Origin: Paenibacillus sp. JQZ6Y-1
Lineage (GTDB): Bacteria > Bacillota > Bacilli > Paenibacillales > Paenibacillaceae
Reading direction: 5' to 3'
Length of the DNA stretch: 64,000 nucleotides
NCBI RefSeq assembly: GCF_040719145.1
Contig: NZ_JBFDUZ010000007.1
Location: 1 to 64,000, forward strand
Shown: positions 21,370 to 30,673 of the stretch, piece after piece
Layout of the letters: each line of letters opens with the position of its first letter
How positions within the stretch are numbered: the stretch's first letter is position 1
The notes under the pieces: generated by a model
What the model was told of the DNA's origin: nothing
The model's input: only the letters and a program-made list of their open reading frames with translations
Databases searched by the model: none
Translations under genes and position numbers: made by a program

Positions 21370-22230
21370 TTATTTTTCAATATTATCGATTAACATGCGT
21401 TGCTTATCCTTGATATAACTTTTATGTTTCTCTCCACCTGCTGTCGAAGTAGGCGATATACGCCAGTGGTACAGAATCTTGGGCAGATGTTGTACGTTCG
21501 CTCGCTGTTGAATGACACGTATCGCCAAATCCCAATCTTGTACTCCTTCGTAGCCTATTCTAAAACCATGGATGCGACGTAGCAGAGTGGTGCGATATAC
21601 GGCGAGATGGCAAATATAATTCATTTGCATCAATAAGGGAAAACCCCAGTTTTTTTTGAAAAATGGCTGTACCCTTTTGCCCTCCAACCATTTGTCTTCA
21701 TTACTAAATATCAAATCGGTATCTGGCATTTGATTTAACAACTTCACAACTTCATACAAAGCAAAATCAGCCAAAATATCGTCATTGTCGAGTAACACAA
21801 CGTATTCGCCTGATGCCATGTGTAAAGCGGTATTACTACTAGCAGAGATATGCCCGTTTTCACTACGGTAGGTTATATGAATTCTTGCATCCTGTTGCCC
21901 ATATTCTTCTAGTACCTGACGGATATGAGGCATCGTGGAGCAATCATCGGCAATACAAAGTTCCCAGCGGGTATACCATTGTCGCTGTACTGATTCGATA
22001 CATGCTCGCAAATATTCTTCCTGTACATTGTATACAGGAAGAATAATGGACATCAATGGTTGAATGGGAAACTGTGTACATTCTTGCTTGACCTTGTCCA
22101 CATCGTATCGCTCATTTTTTTCAATCCATCGTTCATACCAGTGATTGTTGATTATTGTACGCAATGGATGAAATTTGATCTGAAAACGAATCATGTATTT
22201 CATTATTCTATAATACAGTCCAGGGAACAT
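21370..22230 (-). CDS. Glycosyltransferase family 2
   Basis: A 286-aa GT-A enzyme preceded by a ~60-residue basic N-terminal segment. Motifs: MSIILPVYNVQEEYLRAC, IADDCSTMPHIRQ, the metal site VVLLDNDDILADFALYE, and GYEGVQDWDLAIRV near the acceptor site. Such GT2 domains with an N-terminal extension are common in multi-domain rhamnosyl or galactosyl transferases (WsaE, WbdA-like). GGGGGA lies 11 bases upstream of the ATG. It ends 6 bp before the next glycosyltransferase gene and follows the ABC exporter, so it is in the same transcript. Donor unknown. Confidence 0.83.
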   Translation of the reverse strand: MFPGLYYRIMKYMIRFQIKFHPLRTIINNHWYERWIEKNERYDVDKVKQECTQFPIQPLMSIILPVYNVQEEYLRACIESVQRQWYTRWELCIADDCSTMPHIRQVLEEYGQQDARIHITYRSENGHISASSNTALHMASGEYVVLLDNDDILADFALYEVVKLLNQMPDTDLIFSNEDKWLEGKRVQPFFKKNWGFPLLMQMNYICHLAVYRTTLLRRIHGFRIGYEGVQDWDLAIRVIQQRANVQHLPKILYHWRISPTSTAGGEKHKSYIKDKQRMLIDNIEK

Positions 22231-22251
22231 TAGATGTCCATTCCCCCTTCA

Positions 22252-22995
22252 TTAGGTATATTTGGAATAATAAAAATCGCATAATTCCTCAATATTCCCT
22301 TGCTGGATCAACTGCCCTTTTTCCAAAATAATACCTCGTGTACACAAATTCCGAATCTGGTCGATGGAGTGTGACACGAGCAACACACTTGTACCCTGCT
22401 GTACCATTTCGCTAATTTTGGCTTCGCATTTTTGCTGGAATTTGAAATCGCCGACAGACAAAATTTCATCAACAATCAAAATGTCCGGTCGTGTAGACGT
22501 TGCAATCGCAAAACCGAGTCGTGCATACATTCCTGATGAGAAGTTTTTTACCGGTACATCGATAAATTCAGCAAGTTCGGAAAATTCCACGATCTCGGGA
22601 AAACGGGCATTCATTTCCTTTTTAGAATAGCCTAGAATTGCACCATTCAAATAAATATTCTCTCGTGCGGTCAATTCCACATCGAAACCGGCTCCCAATT
22701 CAATCAATGGAGCCATCCGACCGGCAATCTGTACGTTTCCCTTTGTAGGCTTCAAGACACCGGCTACGGTTTTGAGCAAGGTACTTTTACCAGCTCCGTT
22801 CAATCCGAGCACACCAAACAATTCACCCCGACCGACCTGGAAACTGACATCTTTCAATGCCCAAAATTCCGTATACGAAATCTGATTCTTGATACGTTTA
22901 ATCAGAAATTCCTTTAAGCCGCTGATCTTCTCAGTGGTCATATTAAAACACATCGATACATCCTGCACATTGATAATCACATCACTTGTTTCCAT
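22252..22995 (-). CDS. Polysaccharide ABC exporter, ATP-binding protein (Wzt/TagH-like, no C-terminal domain)
   Basis: Energises export of an undecaprenyl-linked polymer. The 247-aa product has Walker A GLNGAGKST, the signature NFSSGMYARLGFAIA and Walker B DILIVDEILSVGD, the H-loop SHS, and the insertion FWALKDVSF typical of Wzt/TagH/RfbE. It lacks the ~150-residue C-terminal carbohydrate-binding domain found in Wzt proteins that recognise a capped non-reducing end. The start ATG at 22995 has GGAGC 6 bases upstream. It directly follows the permease gene. Confidence 0.93.
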   Translation of the reverse strand: METSDVIINVQDVSMCFNMTTEKISGLKEFLIKRIKNQISYTEFWALKDVSFQVGRGELFGVLGLNGAGKSTLLKTVAGVLKPTKGNVQIAGRMAPLIELGAGFDVELTARENIYLNGAILGYSKKEMNARFPEIVEFSELAEFIDVPVKNFSSGMYARLGFAIATSTRPDILIVDEILSVGDFKFQQKCEAKISEMVQQGTSVLLVSHSIDQIRNLCTRGIILEKGQLIQQGNIEELCDFYYSKYT

Positions 22996-23006
22996 TACCA
23001 AGCTCC

Positions 23007-23792
23007 TTAAATATAAAGGATAAATTTATCCTGACGTTGTTTGAACATGTACACTCCAATTAGCAAAGTAACGAAAGCATAACTGGCACATTGAATATTA
23101 AGCTCCAGCGGCGGAACATGACCATAAAGCAATGATTCTCGGAAATGAGTCAAAAAATAGAACATTGGATTACCGAGTAAAAGCGGCATGTATTTGTCAG
23201 GCATAATATTCATAGGATAGATAATCGGAGTCGCATACATCCATGCCGTAATAAACACGCCATAAATGTGCTCTACATCTCGGAAAAACACAACAATACT
23301 GCACAAAATCAAACCTACACCTACACTGAACACAAACACATAAAAAATAGATAAAAAGCTAAAAATAAAGGTGTATTTGAGATCAACACCGGTAATAAAA
23401 CATACAATCAATACCGCACAAAGCGAGAATAACATATTTACAGCCGAATACAGTACTTTGGATAAAGGAAAAATGTACTTGGGTATATACACTTTTTTGA
23501 TAATTTGTCCTGAAGAATAAATGGATCCCATCGCCAATGAAGTGGAATCAGAGAAAAAGGAAAACAGTACCTGTCCACTGATCACATAGGCTGCAAAATT
23601 CTCAACATTGAATTTAAACAGTTCCTGAAACACCAAAGTAATAATGATCATTGTCAGTAGCGGATTCAGTACGCTCCAGATGATCCCTAGTACGGAACGC
23701 TTATATTTAATTTTGATGTCTTTGGCTACAAGCAATTTCAATAAATCTTTGTATTTGTAAAAATTCAAAAAGTAACGCTTTAATTCATACAT
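23007..23792 (-). CDS. Polysaccharide ABC exporter, permease (Wzm/TagG-like, ABC-2)
   Basis: A 261-aa membrane protein with about six helices. It starts with an amphipathic segment (LLKLLVAKDIKIKYKRSVLG), typical of ABC-2 polysaccharide exporters, and has IIWSVLNPLLTMIIITLVF and WMYATPIIYPMNIMP. Together with the next gene it forms the channel moving a lipid-linked glycan across the membrane. A promoter-like pair lies ~80-110 bp upstream (23871-23899). Confidence 0.92.
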   Translation of the reverse strand: MYELKRYFLNFYKYKDLLKLLVAKDIKIKYKRSVLGIIWSVLNPLLTMIIITLVFQELFKFNVENFAAYVISGQVLFSFFSDSTSLAMGSIYSSGQIIKKVYIPKYIFPLSKVLYSAVNMLFSLCAVLIVCFITGVDLKYTFIFSFLSIFYVFVFSVGVGLILCSIVVFFRDVEHIYGVFITAWMYATPIIYPMNIMPDKYMPLLLGNPMFYFLTHFRESLLYGHVPPLELNIQCASYAFVTLLIGVYMFKQRQDKFILYI

Positions 23793-23870
23793 TAATATAC
23801 CGCCACCTAGTTGTCTTAATTTTCGATTGAATAACGATTCATTTATATACTGTAAGTCACCAACCAGTTC

Positions 23871-23899
23871 AGTATACGTTAAACACTAATAAGCGTCCA
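23871..23899 (-). promoter_or_regulatory. Promoter of the ABC exporter operon
   Basis: Minus strand: -35 TGGACG (23894-23899), 17-bp spacer, -10 TATACT (23871-23876), 79 bp upstream of the permease start. Confidence 0.5.
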
Positions 23900-23948
23900 C
23901 TTACTACAGCAGTTGAATCGGCTTGAATTTGCCGGTAGCAGAAAAAAT

Positions 23949-25250
23949 TCATCTAGATTTCCGAATCGCCTGACTAATAGCTCGAAGCGGTCTAGTTAGT
24001 TTCCACGAAGTTGAATTTAGCAGTAATTGATTTTCGTCATTCGCATTTCGATGAAGATAAAGTGCATAATCACGTTCATTTATGGTAGATGTCAATTGTT
24101 CTTTTAATACTTCATAGTCTTGTACTTTAAGTTGTAGTTCTTCCACATCCGATTGTAGCTTTTCAATTCGCGGCTGCAATTTTTGACAAACTATTTCTGA
24201 ACTTAAAATTTCGATATAACCGCTCAATTGAAATTGAACTGGCATTTCACCATGAAGATGAATAAGATATTCAGGTCTGGATACTTGAAACTCGGTGTAG
24301 CTTCCGCGATGACCAAATGAGTTCAAGGAAATCATCTCAATATGCTCTGGATACTTCAAAATATCAATATTGATCAATCGACCTTCTAACGGAATCCATT
24401 TTAGGGCGCGTACGTCTTTTAATTGTTCCAAATCAAATGTGACCGTGAACTCTCTACCTTCAATCACCATATCTGCATAGACGACCTGTTCATTGTCAAA
24501 ACCATTACCGCAATCATATTGCAGTTGGCTCACCCATTTGGGGGCTTGCAACGGCATAATACTATGAAGCGGCTCCAGATGATCCAGCTCTTTCTCTGAA
24601 CAAACGGCAATCAGGTATTTACCTTTGTTGATGCTATGATAGATATCGTCCATCCGATAATGCGCATGTTGAGCAATCTCGCGATCACATGATCCCAAAT
24701 AACTGAATGTTCGAAATCCCTGTCGAAACATATGGATATAAGGGAACTTGGTTTGCAAAAACCCTTGGAATTCGTCTTCATAGAATTCATGAAGATGAAA
24801 TGGATTTGTAAATCCATCTACATCCGAATATAATCTTTTATCGGGCGTAGACATAATCAGTATGCCATCCGGCTTTAGTACTCGTTTAATTTCGTCTAAA
24901 AAGCGCTCTTGTGCTTCCATATCCACATGCTCAATCGTTTCAAAGCTGACCACAACATCTACCGAATGTGCGGCAAGAGGCAAGGTCTGTATGTCCGAAA
25001 CATGAAATTCAATGTTATCAGCCTGATATGCTTCACGCGCCCAGCTGATCGAATCCTCGGATATATCGATTCCCGAGACAAATTCAGCATGTTGAGCGAT
25101 AAGATTGGTACCGTATCCTTCTCCACAGGCCGCATCCAAAACTTTTTTATTTTTAACAAAATCAAGAATGGCATGATATCTTTGTTTATGCTCAACTTCG
25201 ATCTCACCAAAAACCTTGTTTGGAACATACCGCTCTCCTGTAAAATCCAT
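23949..25250 (-). CDS. SAM methyltransferase with C-terminal coiled coil
   Basis: A 433-aa protein in three parts. The first is a class I methyltransferase (VLDAACGEGYG at 37-47, GIDISEDSI, VSFETIEHVD, RVLKPDGILIMSTP). The second, a middle ~120 residues, is probably beta-rich. The third is a predicted coiled coil of ~55 residues (PRIEKLQSDVEELQLKVQDY and on), ending in the membrane-association motif LLNSTSWKLTRPLR found in many glycan enzymes. AGGAGG precedes the ATG. It lies next to the ABC exporter and divergent from the ligase. Methylating the growing glycan end to stop elongation, as WbdD or WsaE do, is a hypothesis from architecture and place. Confidence 0.82.
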   Translation of the reverse strand: MDFTGERYVPNKVFGEIEVEHKQRYHAILDFVKNKKVLDAACGEGYGTNLIAQHAEFVSGIDISEDSISWAREAYQADNIEFHVSDIQTLPLAAHSVDVVVSFETIEHVDMEAQERFLDEIKRVLKPDGILIMSTPDKRLYSDVDGFTNPFHLHEFYEDEFQGFLQTKFPYIHMFRQGFRTFSYLGSCDREIAQHAHYRMDDIYHSINKGKYLIAVCSEKELDHLEPLHSIMPLQAPKWVSQLQYDCGNGFDNEQVVYADMVIEGREFTVTFDLEQLKDVRALKWIPLEGRLINIDILKYPEHIEMISLNSFGHRGSYTEFQVSRPEYLIHLHGEMPVQFQLSGYIEILSSEIVCQKLQPRIEKLQSDVEELQLKVQDYEVLKEQLTSTINERDYALYLHRNANDENQLLLNSTSWKLTRPLRAISQAIRKSR

Positions 25251-25372
25251 TTTATCCTCCTCAAATCGGGCAAAAATTAGTTTGGTGAATCTCTCGCTAT
25301 TCTCAGAATAGTTCCTGTAGTTAAAATGTGTTAAAATAGCTTAGAATTATACTACTAAAGGAGTTTAAAACA

Positions 25373-27847
25373 TTGGCTAATCCAGTATACGGCAAACAGT
25401 TTAAAGCGTCCACCGAGGACGAAAAACGTAATGGCATGTTCTGGGTCGTTAACATCTGTCTTATTCTATTCCTGTTATGGACCCCGTTCCAAGTTGCTTT
25501 GTTTAACGGTTTGAGTTATTCATTTGAAAGACCGATTTTCTGGGCGGTTCTACTGTCTGGTATTATCGTGATCCTGGGGCTGATCCAATTTTATAAAAAG
25601 GTAAAATTGGATGATCAACGGGATATGATCGCGCTGTTGATCATTTTGCTGCCGATCTCGTACATGATTTCGATGATTGGTGCCGCCTCTTGGCATTATG
25701 CCGTAAATATGGTGCTAATACAATGGATGTACGCATTTATTTTCATCACCGGCGTATACATGCTGCGTGACCGTGTATCCAACAAGATCATCCAGATGAC
25801 GATTATGGGCTCCGCCTATATTATCGTAATGTTTGGTTTCATCAACTGGTTCGGTCAAGCACCACTTGGTGGTAAGCTGGTATTCTGGTTCTCTGCTGGC
25901 GTACAAAATGGTTCGTATGTCGATGCTATTATGCAGGATTCCAACGGCTGGCGTCTCACTTCTGTATTCCAATATGCGAATACATACGCTGCTTTCCTGA
26001 TGGCTATGTTGTTTGCTGCGCTATTCAACGTAAGTCGTCTTAAAACGTGGTATGACCATTTGCTGCATGGCTTTATGCTTGTACCGATTATTTTGTCGCT
26101 GATTCTCACATTGTCTCGTGGTGGTCTGGTTGTACTGCCATTTGTACTGCTGATTCTGCTGCTGATGCTGCGTCCAGCACAGCAAATTCTATGGATCATT
26201 TATATGGTAATCGCAGGCGCAGCATCTGCCATTATTCTGAATCCGGTAACGGATATTGGTTTACAGGTTATTGCGAAGTACGATGGCGTTACAGCTGCCA
26301 AAGGCTGGGGTTATGTGCTAATCACTTCGCTCATTGTTGGTGTAATCTCCATGGCTATTGGCCGCTTTCTTGCTCCGAAATTGGAAAGTGGCGTAGAACG
26401 CTGGACTGCTCGTCGTTTTTCCAGTGTCTGGTTGCCAATTGGTTCCGCGGTGATTGGCGGCGTGATGTTATTGCTGCTGATTGGAACAAGTATGCGTAAC
26501 CTGTTGCCTGCTAATATCCGGGTACGTTTTGAAAACATCAACTTCCAACAAAGTAGTGTATTGGAGCGTTTCACTTTTTATCGTGATGCTTTGAAGCTTT
26601 GGAAAGATTATCCGTTCTTTGGCGGTGGCGGCGGTGCATGGGGTGCTTCTTTCGAAGCTTACCAAAATAACCCGTATGTCAGTCGTCAGGTGCATAACTT
26701 CTTCTTCCAATATCTCGTTGAAGTCGGTATTATCGGCTTCCTGATTTTTGTATTGTTTGTAGGCTTTATCTTCTATAAATATATCCGCGGATATATTAAA
26801 ACGGATAAAGAACAGCGCGAGAGTCATTTCCTTTACTTTATTATTGTTGTATCCATTCTGATGCACAGTTTGCTCGACTTTAACTTAAGTTATGTGTACA
26901 TGGGCATACTGGTATTCCTCGGATTGGGTGGTATGGCATCTGCTATGGATGCACAGCCATTGAAGTATTTGAAACTCGGAGCAGGTGTCATGCGCGGGAT
27001 TTATGTGTCATTGATTGGGGTGGCTGCGATTATCATCTCCTTCACTTCACTGCGCTTTGCTCAAGCATCCAGTGATATCAAAGATGTGGCTAAATTATCA
27101 ACCAATCAGAATGCAACATATGAACAGTACCGTAAGCTATTGGATGATGCACTCTCTATCCGTAGTACGTTCCCTGAAGGTGTAGTATATCTTAGCTCAT
27201 TATTGACGCAAGGGCTTCAACAAACGAAGGACGAGCAATTCTACAATGAAGATCTTACTCTACTGACCAAAGCTCATGAAAAAGAACCATATAACAAGGA
27301 TATTGTGAAGCAAATGGTCACTCTGTATCAAATGAATAATGAGAAGGATCAAGCTTTCAATCTATTAGTAAATAGTATTCCAAAATACAAATGGGATATT
27401 ACTTGGTATGAAGGTGTCCTTGCTCAAGCTTATATCTTAGGTAATCAGGCATATGAGAGTAAAGACACGGCTGCAGAGCAAAAATACTTCCAGCAAGGTC
27501 TGAATGTATATCAACAGGTTCTAGATGGTATTCAATATCTGACTACTCTGCCAAAAGGTCAATTGCAAGGTCGTGACTTCAGCGTTACTCCAAAAATTGC
27601 TTTAAGCGTTGGCGATATTTATCTCATGCAAGGCAAAAATGCTCAAGCTGCTGAAGTATTGAAAAAAGGTCTGCAAGATGATCTGACTGACGATACAAAC
27701 AAACAAGTGGCTCGCTATTATCTGGCAGCACTGAAAAAAGAAGGTCAAAATGACCAAGCGATTTATGATAAATTGATTGCTGCTGATCCGAAAGAAAAAG
27801 AGCAAATTACTGCTTTGGTAAACAAAACATATACACCGTCTAAATGA
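25373..27847 (+). CDS. O-antigen ligase family protein with TPR domain (WzyC; S-layer-type O-oligosaccharyltransferase candidate)
   Basis: An 824-aa protein with about twelve membrane helices. It has the Wzy_C core (ILTLSRGGLVVLPFVLL, the large loop with FGGGGGAWGASFEAYQ and SRQVHNFFFQYLVEVG), then a ~240-residue soluble tail built of TPR-like helices (EKEPYNKDIVKQMVTLYQMN, KIALSVGDIYLMQGKNAQAA). Ligases of this family transfer a lipid-linked glycan to lipid A, protein or another acceptor. WsaB/WsfB of S-layer loci share the WzyC-plus-TPR layout. The start is TTG at 25373 with AAAGGAG 9 bases upstream. It is the only plus-strand gene in the locus. A polymerase role is also possible. Confidence 0.85.
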   Translation: MANPVYGKQFKASTEDEKRNGMFWVVNICLILFLLWTPFQVALFNGLSYSFERPIFWAVLLSGIIVILGLIQFYKKVKLDDQRDMIALLIILLPISYMISMIGAASWHYAVNMVLIQWMYAFIFITGVYMLRDRVSNKIIQMTIMGSAYIIVMFGFINWFGQAPLGGKLVFWFSAGVQNGSYVDAIMQDSNGWRLTSVFQYANTYAAFLMAMLFAALFNVSRLKTWYDHLLHGFMLVPIILSLILTLSRGGLVVLPFVLLILLLMLRPAQQILWIIYMVIAGAASAIILNPVTDIGLQVIAKYDGVTAAKGWGYVLITSLIVGVISMAIGRFLAPKLESGVERWTARRFSSVWLPIGSAVIGGVMLLLLIGTSMRNLLPANIRVRFENINFQQSSVLERFTFYRDALKLWKDYPFFGGGGGAWGASFEAYQNNPYVSRQVHNFFFQYLVEVGIIGFLIFVLFVGFIFYKYIRGYIKTDKEQRESHFLYFIIVVSILMHSLLDFNLSYVYMGILVFLGLGGMASAMDAQPLKYLKLGAGVMRGIYVSLIGVAAIIISFTSLRFAQASSDIKDVAKLSTNQNATYEQYRKLLDDALSIRSTFPEGVVYLSSLLTQGLQQTKDEQFYNEDLTLLTKAHEKEPYNKDIVKQMVTLYQMNNEKDQAFNLLVNSIPKYKWDITWYEGVLAQAYILGNQAYESKDTAAEQKYFQQGLNVYQQVLDGIQYLTTLPKGQLQGRDFSVTPKIALSVGDIYLMQGKNAQAAEVLKKGLQDDLTDDTNKQVARYYLAALKKEGQNDQAIYDKLIAADPKEKEQITALVNKTYTPSK

Positions 27848-27914
27848 CGGTCTTATGAATCTATACGATATTATAGGATCATACCAAAACTGCTTCTAAT
27901 CTGAGCAGTATATG

Positions 27915-27950
27915 AAAAAGGCTTCTCCACGTATGCGGAGAAGCCTTTTT
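27915..27950. terminator. Bidirectional terminator between ligase gene and galU
   Basis: AAAAAGGCTTCTCC pairs with GGAGAAGCCTTTTT around an 8-nt loop. It can end both the ligase gene (plus) and the convergent galU copy (minus). Confidence 0.9.
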
Positions 27951-28071
27951 ATTTGCATATAAATCATTAAGAAACATAAATACACACTGCATATTTCGTA
28001 TAGTTCAATTCAATTTTGTGGAAATATGCTTGTCGAACTCGATCTCAATAGATAAGCCTATCCATATGATG

Positions 28072-28968
28072 TTATGTGTTCGTTTTATTGCTACTTTCCG
28101 CTTCTAGCACTTCGCGCAAATAGGCAAGTGTTGATTCACGCAACTCAGGATGTTGAAGCGCATAATGAACGGTCGTTTGAATAAATCCACTCTTTTCGCC
28201 TACATCGTGACGCAATCCTTCAAACTGATACGCGAGAATATCTTGGCTTTGACCGAGTTTTGAGATAGCATCAGTCAGCTGGATTTCACCACCAGCTCCG
28301 ACATCTTGGTTACCAAGGATATCGAAGATTTCTGGTGTCAAAATATAGCGACCCATGATTGCCAGATTGGAGGGGGCTTCTTCGCGCGGCGGCTTCTCTA
28401 CTAGACCAGTAGCTTTGTACAGACGATCTGACTCTGGCATGGATTCAGCAGCTACCAGACCATAGCGAGATACATGTTCCCATGGAACTTCTTTTACCCC
28501 TACTACAGAGGCTTCATGATCTTCGTATACATCCATCATTTGCTTGAGGCATGGTACGTCGGATTCGACAATGTCATCGCCCAGTAGGACAGCGAATGGC
28601 TCGTCACCGATGAATTTACGGGCGCACCAGATGGCATGACCGAGACCTTTGGGTTCTTTTTGACGGATGTAGTGAATGTCTGCCATTTCAGATGGTTTTC
28701 GAACTTCATCCAACAGTTTCCATTTTTCTTTTTCCGTCAAATTATGTTCCAATTCAAAAGAATAATCAAAATGGTCTTCAATAGCACGCTTACCTTTACC
28801 GGTTACAATAATGATGTCCTCAATACCAGAAGCTACAGCTTCTTCTATAATGTATTGGATCGTCGGCTTGTCCACGATTGGTAGCATTTCTTTAGGCATA
28901 GCTTTGGTGGCAGGCAGGAAACGCGTTCCGAGACCTGCAGCAGGGATAATCGCTTTACGTATTTTCAT
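28072..28968 (-). CDS. galU: UTP-glucose-1-phosphate uridylyltransferase, copy 1
   Basis: Makes UDP-glucose from UTP and glucose 1-phosphate, the precursor for the initiating transferase and for many wall glycans. The 298-aa product has [20 protein letters not shown], the UTP site, [16 protein letters not shown] and LLGDDIVES. The ATG at 28968 has GGAGAG 7 bases upstream and gives the conserved [10 protein letters not shown]. It is about 95% identical in protein to the gene immediately upstream; the differences cluster in EHNLTEKEK, the EVRKPSE loop and the C-terminal tail (SSNKTNT here). Each copy has its own terminator region. Confidence 0.95.
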   Translation of the reverse strand: MKIRKAIIPAAGLGTRFLPATKAMPKEMLPIVDKPTIQYIIEEAVASGIEDIIIVTGKGKRAIEDHFDYSFELEHNLTEKEKWKLLDEVRKPSEMADIHYIRQKEPKGLGHAIWCARKFIGDEPFAVLLGDDIVESDVPCLKQMMDVYEDHEASVVGVKEVPWEHVSRYGLVAAESMPESDRLYKATGLVEKPPREEAPSNLAIMGRYILTPEIFDILGNQDVGAGGEIQLTDAISKLGQSQDILAYQFEGLRHDVGEKSGFIQTTVHYALQHPELRESTLAYLREVLEAESSNKTNT

Positions 28969-29103
28969 GCTCGTTCTCTCCAAATCATTGTGTGGGATGT
29001 AAGTATCAATATTATGTATATAGTTAGCCTGCAAAAAAGCAAATCACACATTGTATTTGCTAAATATATACAAACTATCATACATGATAATATTTATCTT
29101 ATA

Positions 29104-29153
29104 TGAATAAAGCACAATCGGCAAATACGCATAAGCGATTACCAATTGTGCTT
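29104..29153 (-). terminator. Probable terminator after galU copy 2
   Basis: Minus strand AAGCACAAT ... ATTGTGCTTTATTC. A 9-bp outer stem encloses a 26-nt interior that can pair partly. The T tract is short, so termination may be incomplete. Confidence 0.55.
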
Positions 29154-29247
29154 CATCAATCTTATTAGCTAATTTCTATTGAGATGGAGATTAAGCTTTA
29201 ACAATCCCCTAAAAATCATTTAACTAGTATAAACAAAACTACCAACT

Positions 29248-30132
29248 TTATTTCTTCTCTTCCGCTGCAAGCACTTCTTTCAAATAATCCAGCGTGGAAT
29301 CGCGCAGTTCTGGATGTTGGAGTGCGTAGTGGATTGTCGTTTGGATGAATCCACTCTTCTCACCTACATCATGACGCAGACCCTCAAATTGATATGCCAG
29401 AATGTCCTGAGTTTGACCCAGTTTGGAGATCGCATCGGTTAATTGAATTTCCCCGCCAGCTCCTGCATCTTGACTACCAAGGATATCGAAGATTTCTGGT
29501 GTCAGGATGTAGCGACCCATGATCGCCAGATTGGAAGGTGCTTCTTCGCGTGGTGGCTTTTCTACCAGACCTGTCGCTTTGTACAGACGATCCGATTCTG
29601 GCATCTGTTCTGCAGCTACCAGACCGTAGCGGGACACATGCTCCCATGGTACTTCTTTTACGCCAACGACAGAGGCTTCGTGATCTTCGTACACGTCCAT
29701 CATTTGCTTGAGGCATGGTACGTCAGATTCGACGATATCGTCACCCAGCAGGACAGCGAATGGCTCGTCGCCGATGAATTTACGGGCGCACCAGATGGCG
29801 TGACCGAGACCTTTGGGTTCTTTTTGACGGATGTAGTGAATGTCTGCCATTTCGGATGGTTCGCGAACGGCGTCGAGCAATTTCCATTTTTCTTTTTCCT
29901 CGAGGTTTTGCTCTAACTCGAAAGAATAGTCGAAATGGTCTTCAATGGCGCGTTTGCCTTTACCGGTTACGATGATGATGTCCTCGATACCGGAAGCGAC
30001 TGCTTCTTCAATAATATATTGGATCGTCGGCTTATCGACGATCGGCAGCATTTCTTTTGGCATAGCTTTAGTGGCAGGCAGAAAACGAGTTCCCAGACCT
30101 GCGGCGGGAATAATGGCTTTACGTATTTTCAC
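29248..30132 (-). CDS. galU: UTP-glucose-1-phosphate uridylyltransferase, copy 2
   Basis: A 294-aa paralogue of the adjacent galU with the same active-site motifs ([41 protein letters not shown]). GTG at 30132 is the likely start, because GGAGG lies 10 bases upstream and the product then begins like copy 1; no ATG fits. The C-terminal tail differs ([11 protein letters not shown]). Two head-to-tail copies suggest a local duplication kept for dosage or for different regulation. Confidence 0.95.
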   Translation of the reverse strand: MKIRKAIIPAAGLGTRFLPATKAMPKEMLPIVDKPTIQYIIEEAVASGIEDIIIVTGKGKRAIEDHFDYSFELEQNLEEKEKWKLLDAVREPSEMADIHYIRQKEPKGLGHAIWCARKFIGDEPFAVLLGDDIVESDVPCLKQMMDVYEDHEASVVGVKEVPWEHVSRYGLVAAEQMPESDRLYKATGLVEKPPREEAPSNLAIMGRYILTPEIFDILGSQDAGAGGEIQLTDAISKLGQTQDILAYQFEGLRHDVGEKSGFIQTTIHYALQHPELRDSTLDYLKEVLAAEEKK

Positions 30133-30673
30133 GGTTATGATTCCTCCATCTATAATGTGGGATAAGATTTTGTGTCTCATGGATATGTAATAAAAAAAGG
30201 CATGAGACGATTCGGTTGAGCCTGAATACGGCTACCCTATACTTTAACCAATATTCATGGCAATTACCCAGTCTAAACGATGGCAGTTTTGTGATAGCGG
30301 ATACATGGTTCTGTTATCTATACCACACTATTACTTGTAAAGAGACAAGTGTAACAAAATGAATCTTGGTACATCTGAATACACGGATAGTGGTTCCATC
30401 TCAGAGCCAATTGCCGCCATGCTGCACCGAATTTGTATAGAATTTGTACAGAAGAAGACTCCCACTAATTTTGCATAGAAAAAGGCTCCCCCTGAAGGGA
30501 AGCCTTTAACAAGATTCTATAGTTCTTCATCGTTGGCTCTACTCTGGAATGAAATATGTCTGAGGTAAAACCAATGGATGAGTCAATAGATAGAATAGTC
30601 GATACTCCATATATCTGTTGATGAATATATGATCGATAACGGAATAATGACTCTTCCTTCCACAATAGCTATT
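30133..30673. other. Intergenic region between galU copy 2 and the U32 protein gene
   Basis: About 540 bp with no plausible gene. It must hold the galU copy 2 promoter at its left and a minus-strand terminator (30479-30508) at its right. Nothing else recognised. Confidence 0.5.
30479..30508 (-). terminator. Terminator after the U32 protein gene
   Basis: Minus strand AAAGGCTTCCC-ttcag-GGGGAGCCTTTTT, an imperfect GC-rich stem followed by T5. Confidence 0.75.

Noticed and set aside
29248-30132. Second galU as an assembly duplicate
   Set aside because: The copies differ in start codon, many silent bases and the C-terminal tail, so they are real paralogues.
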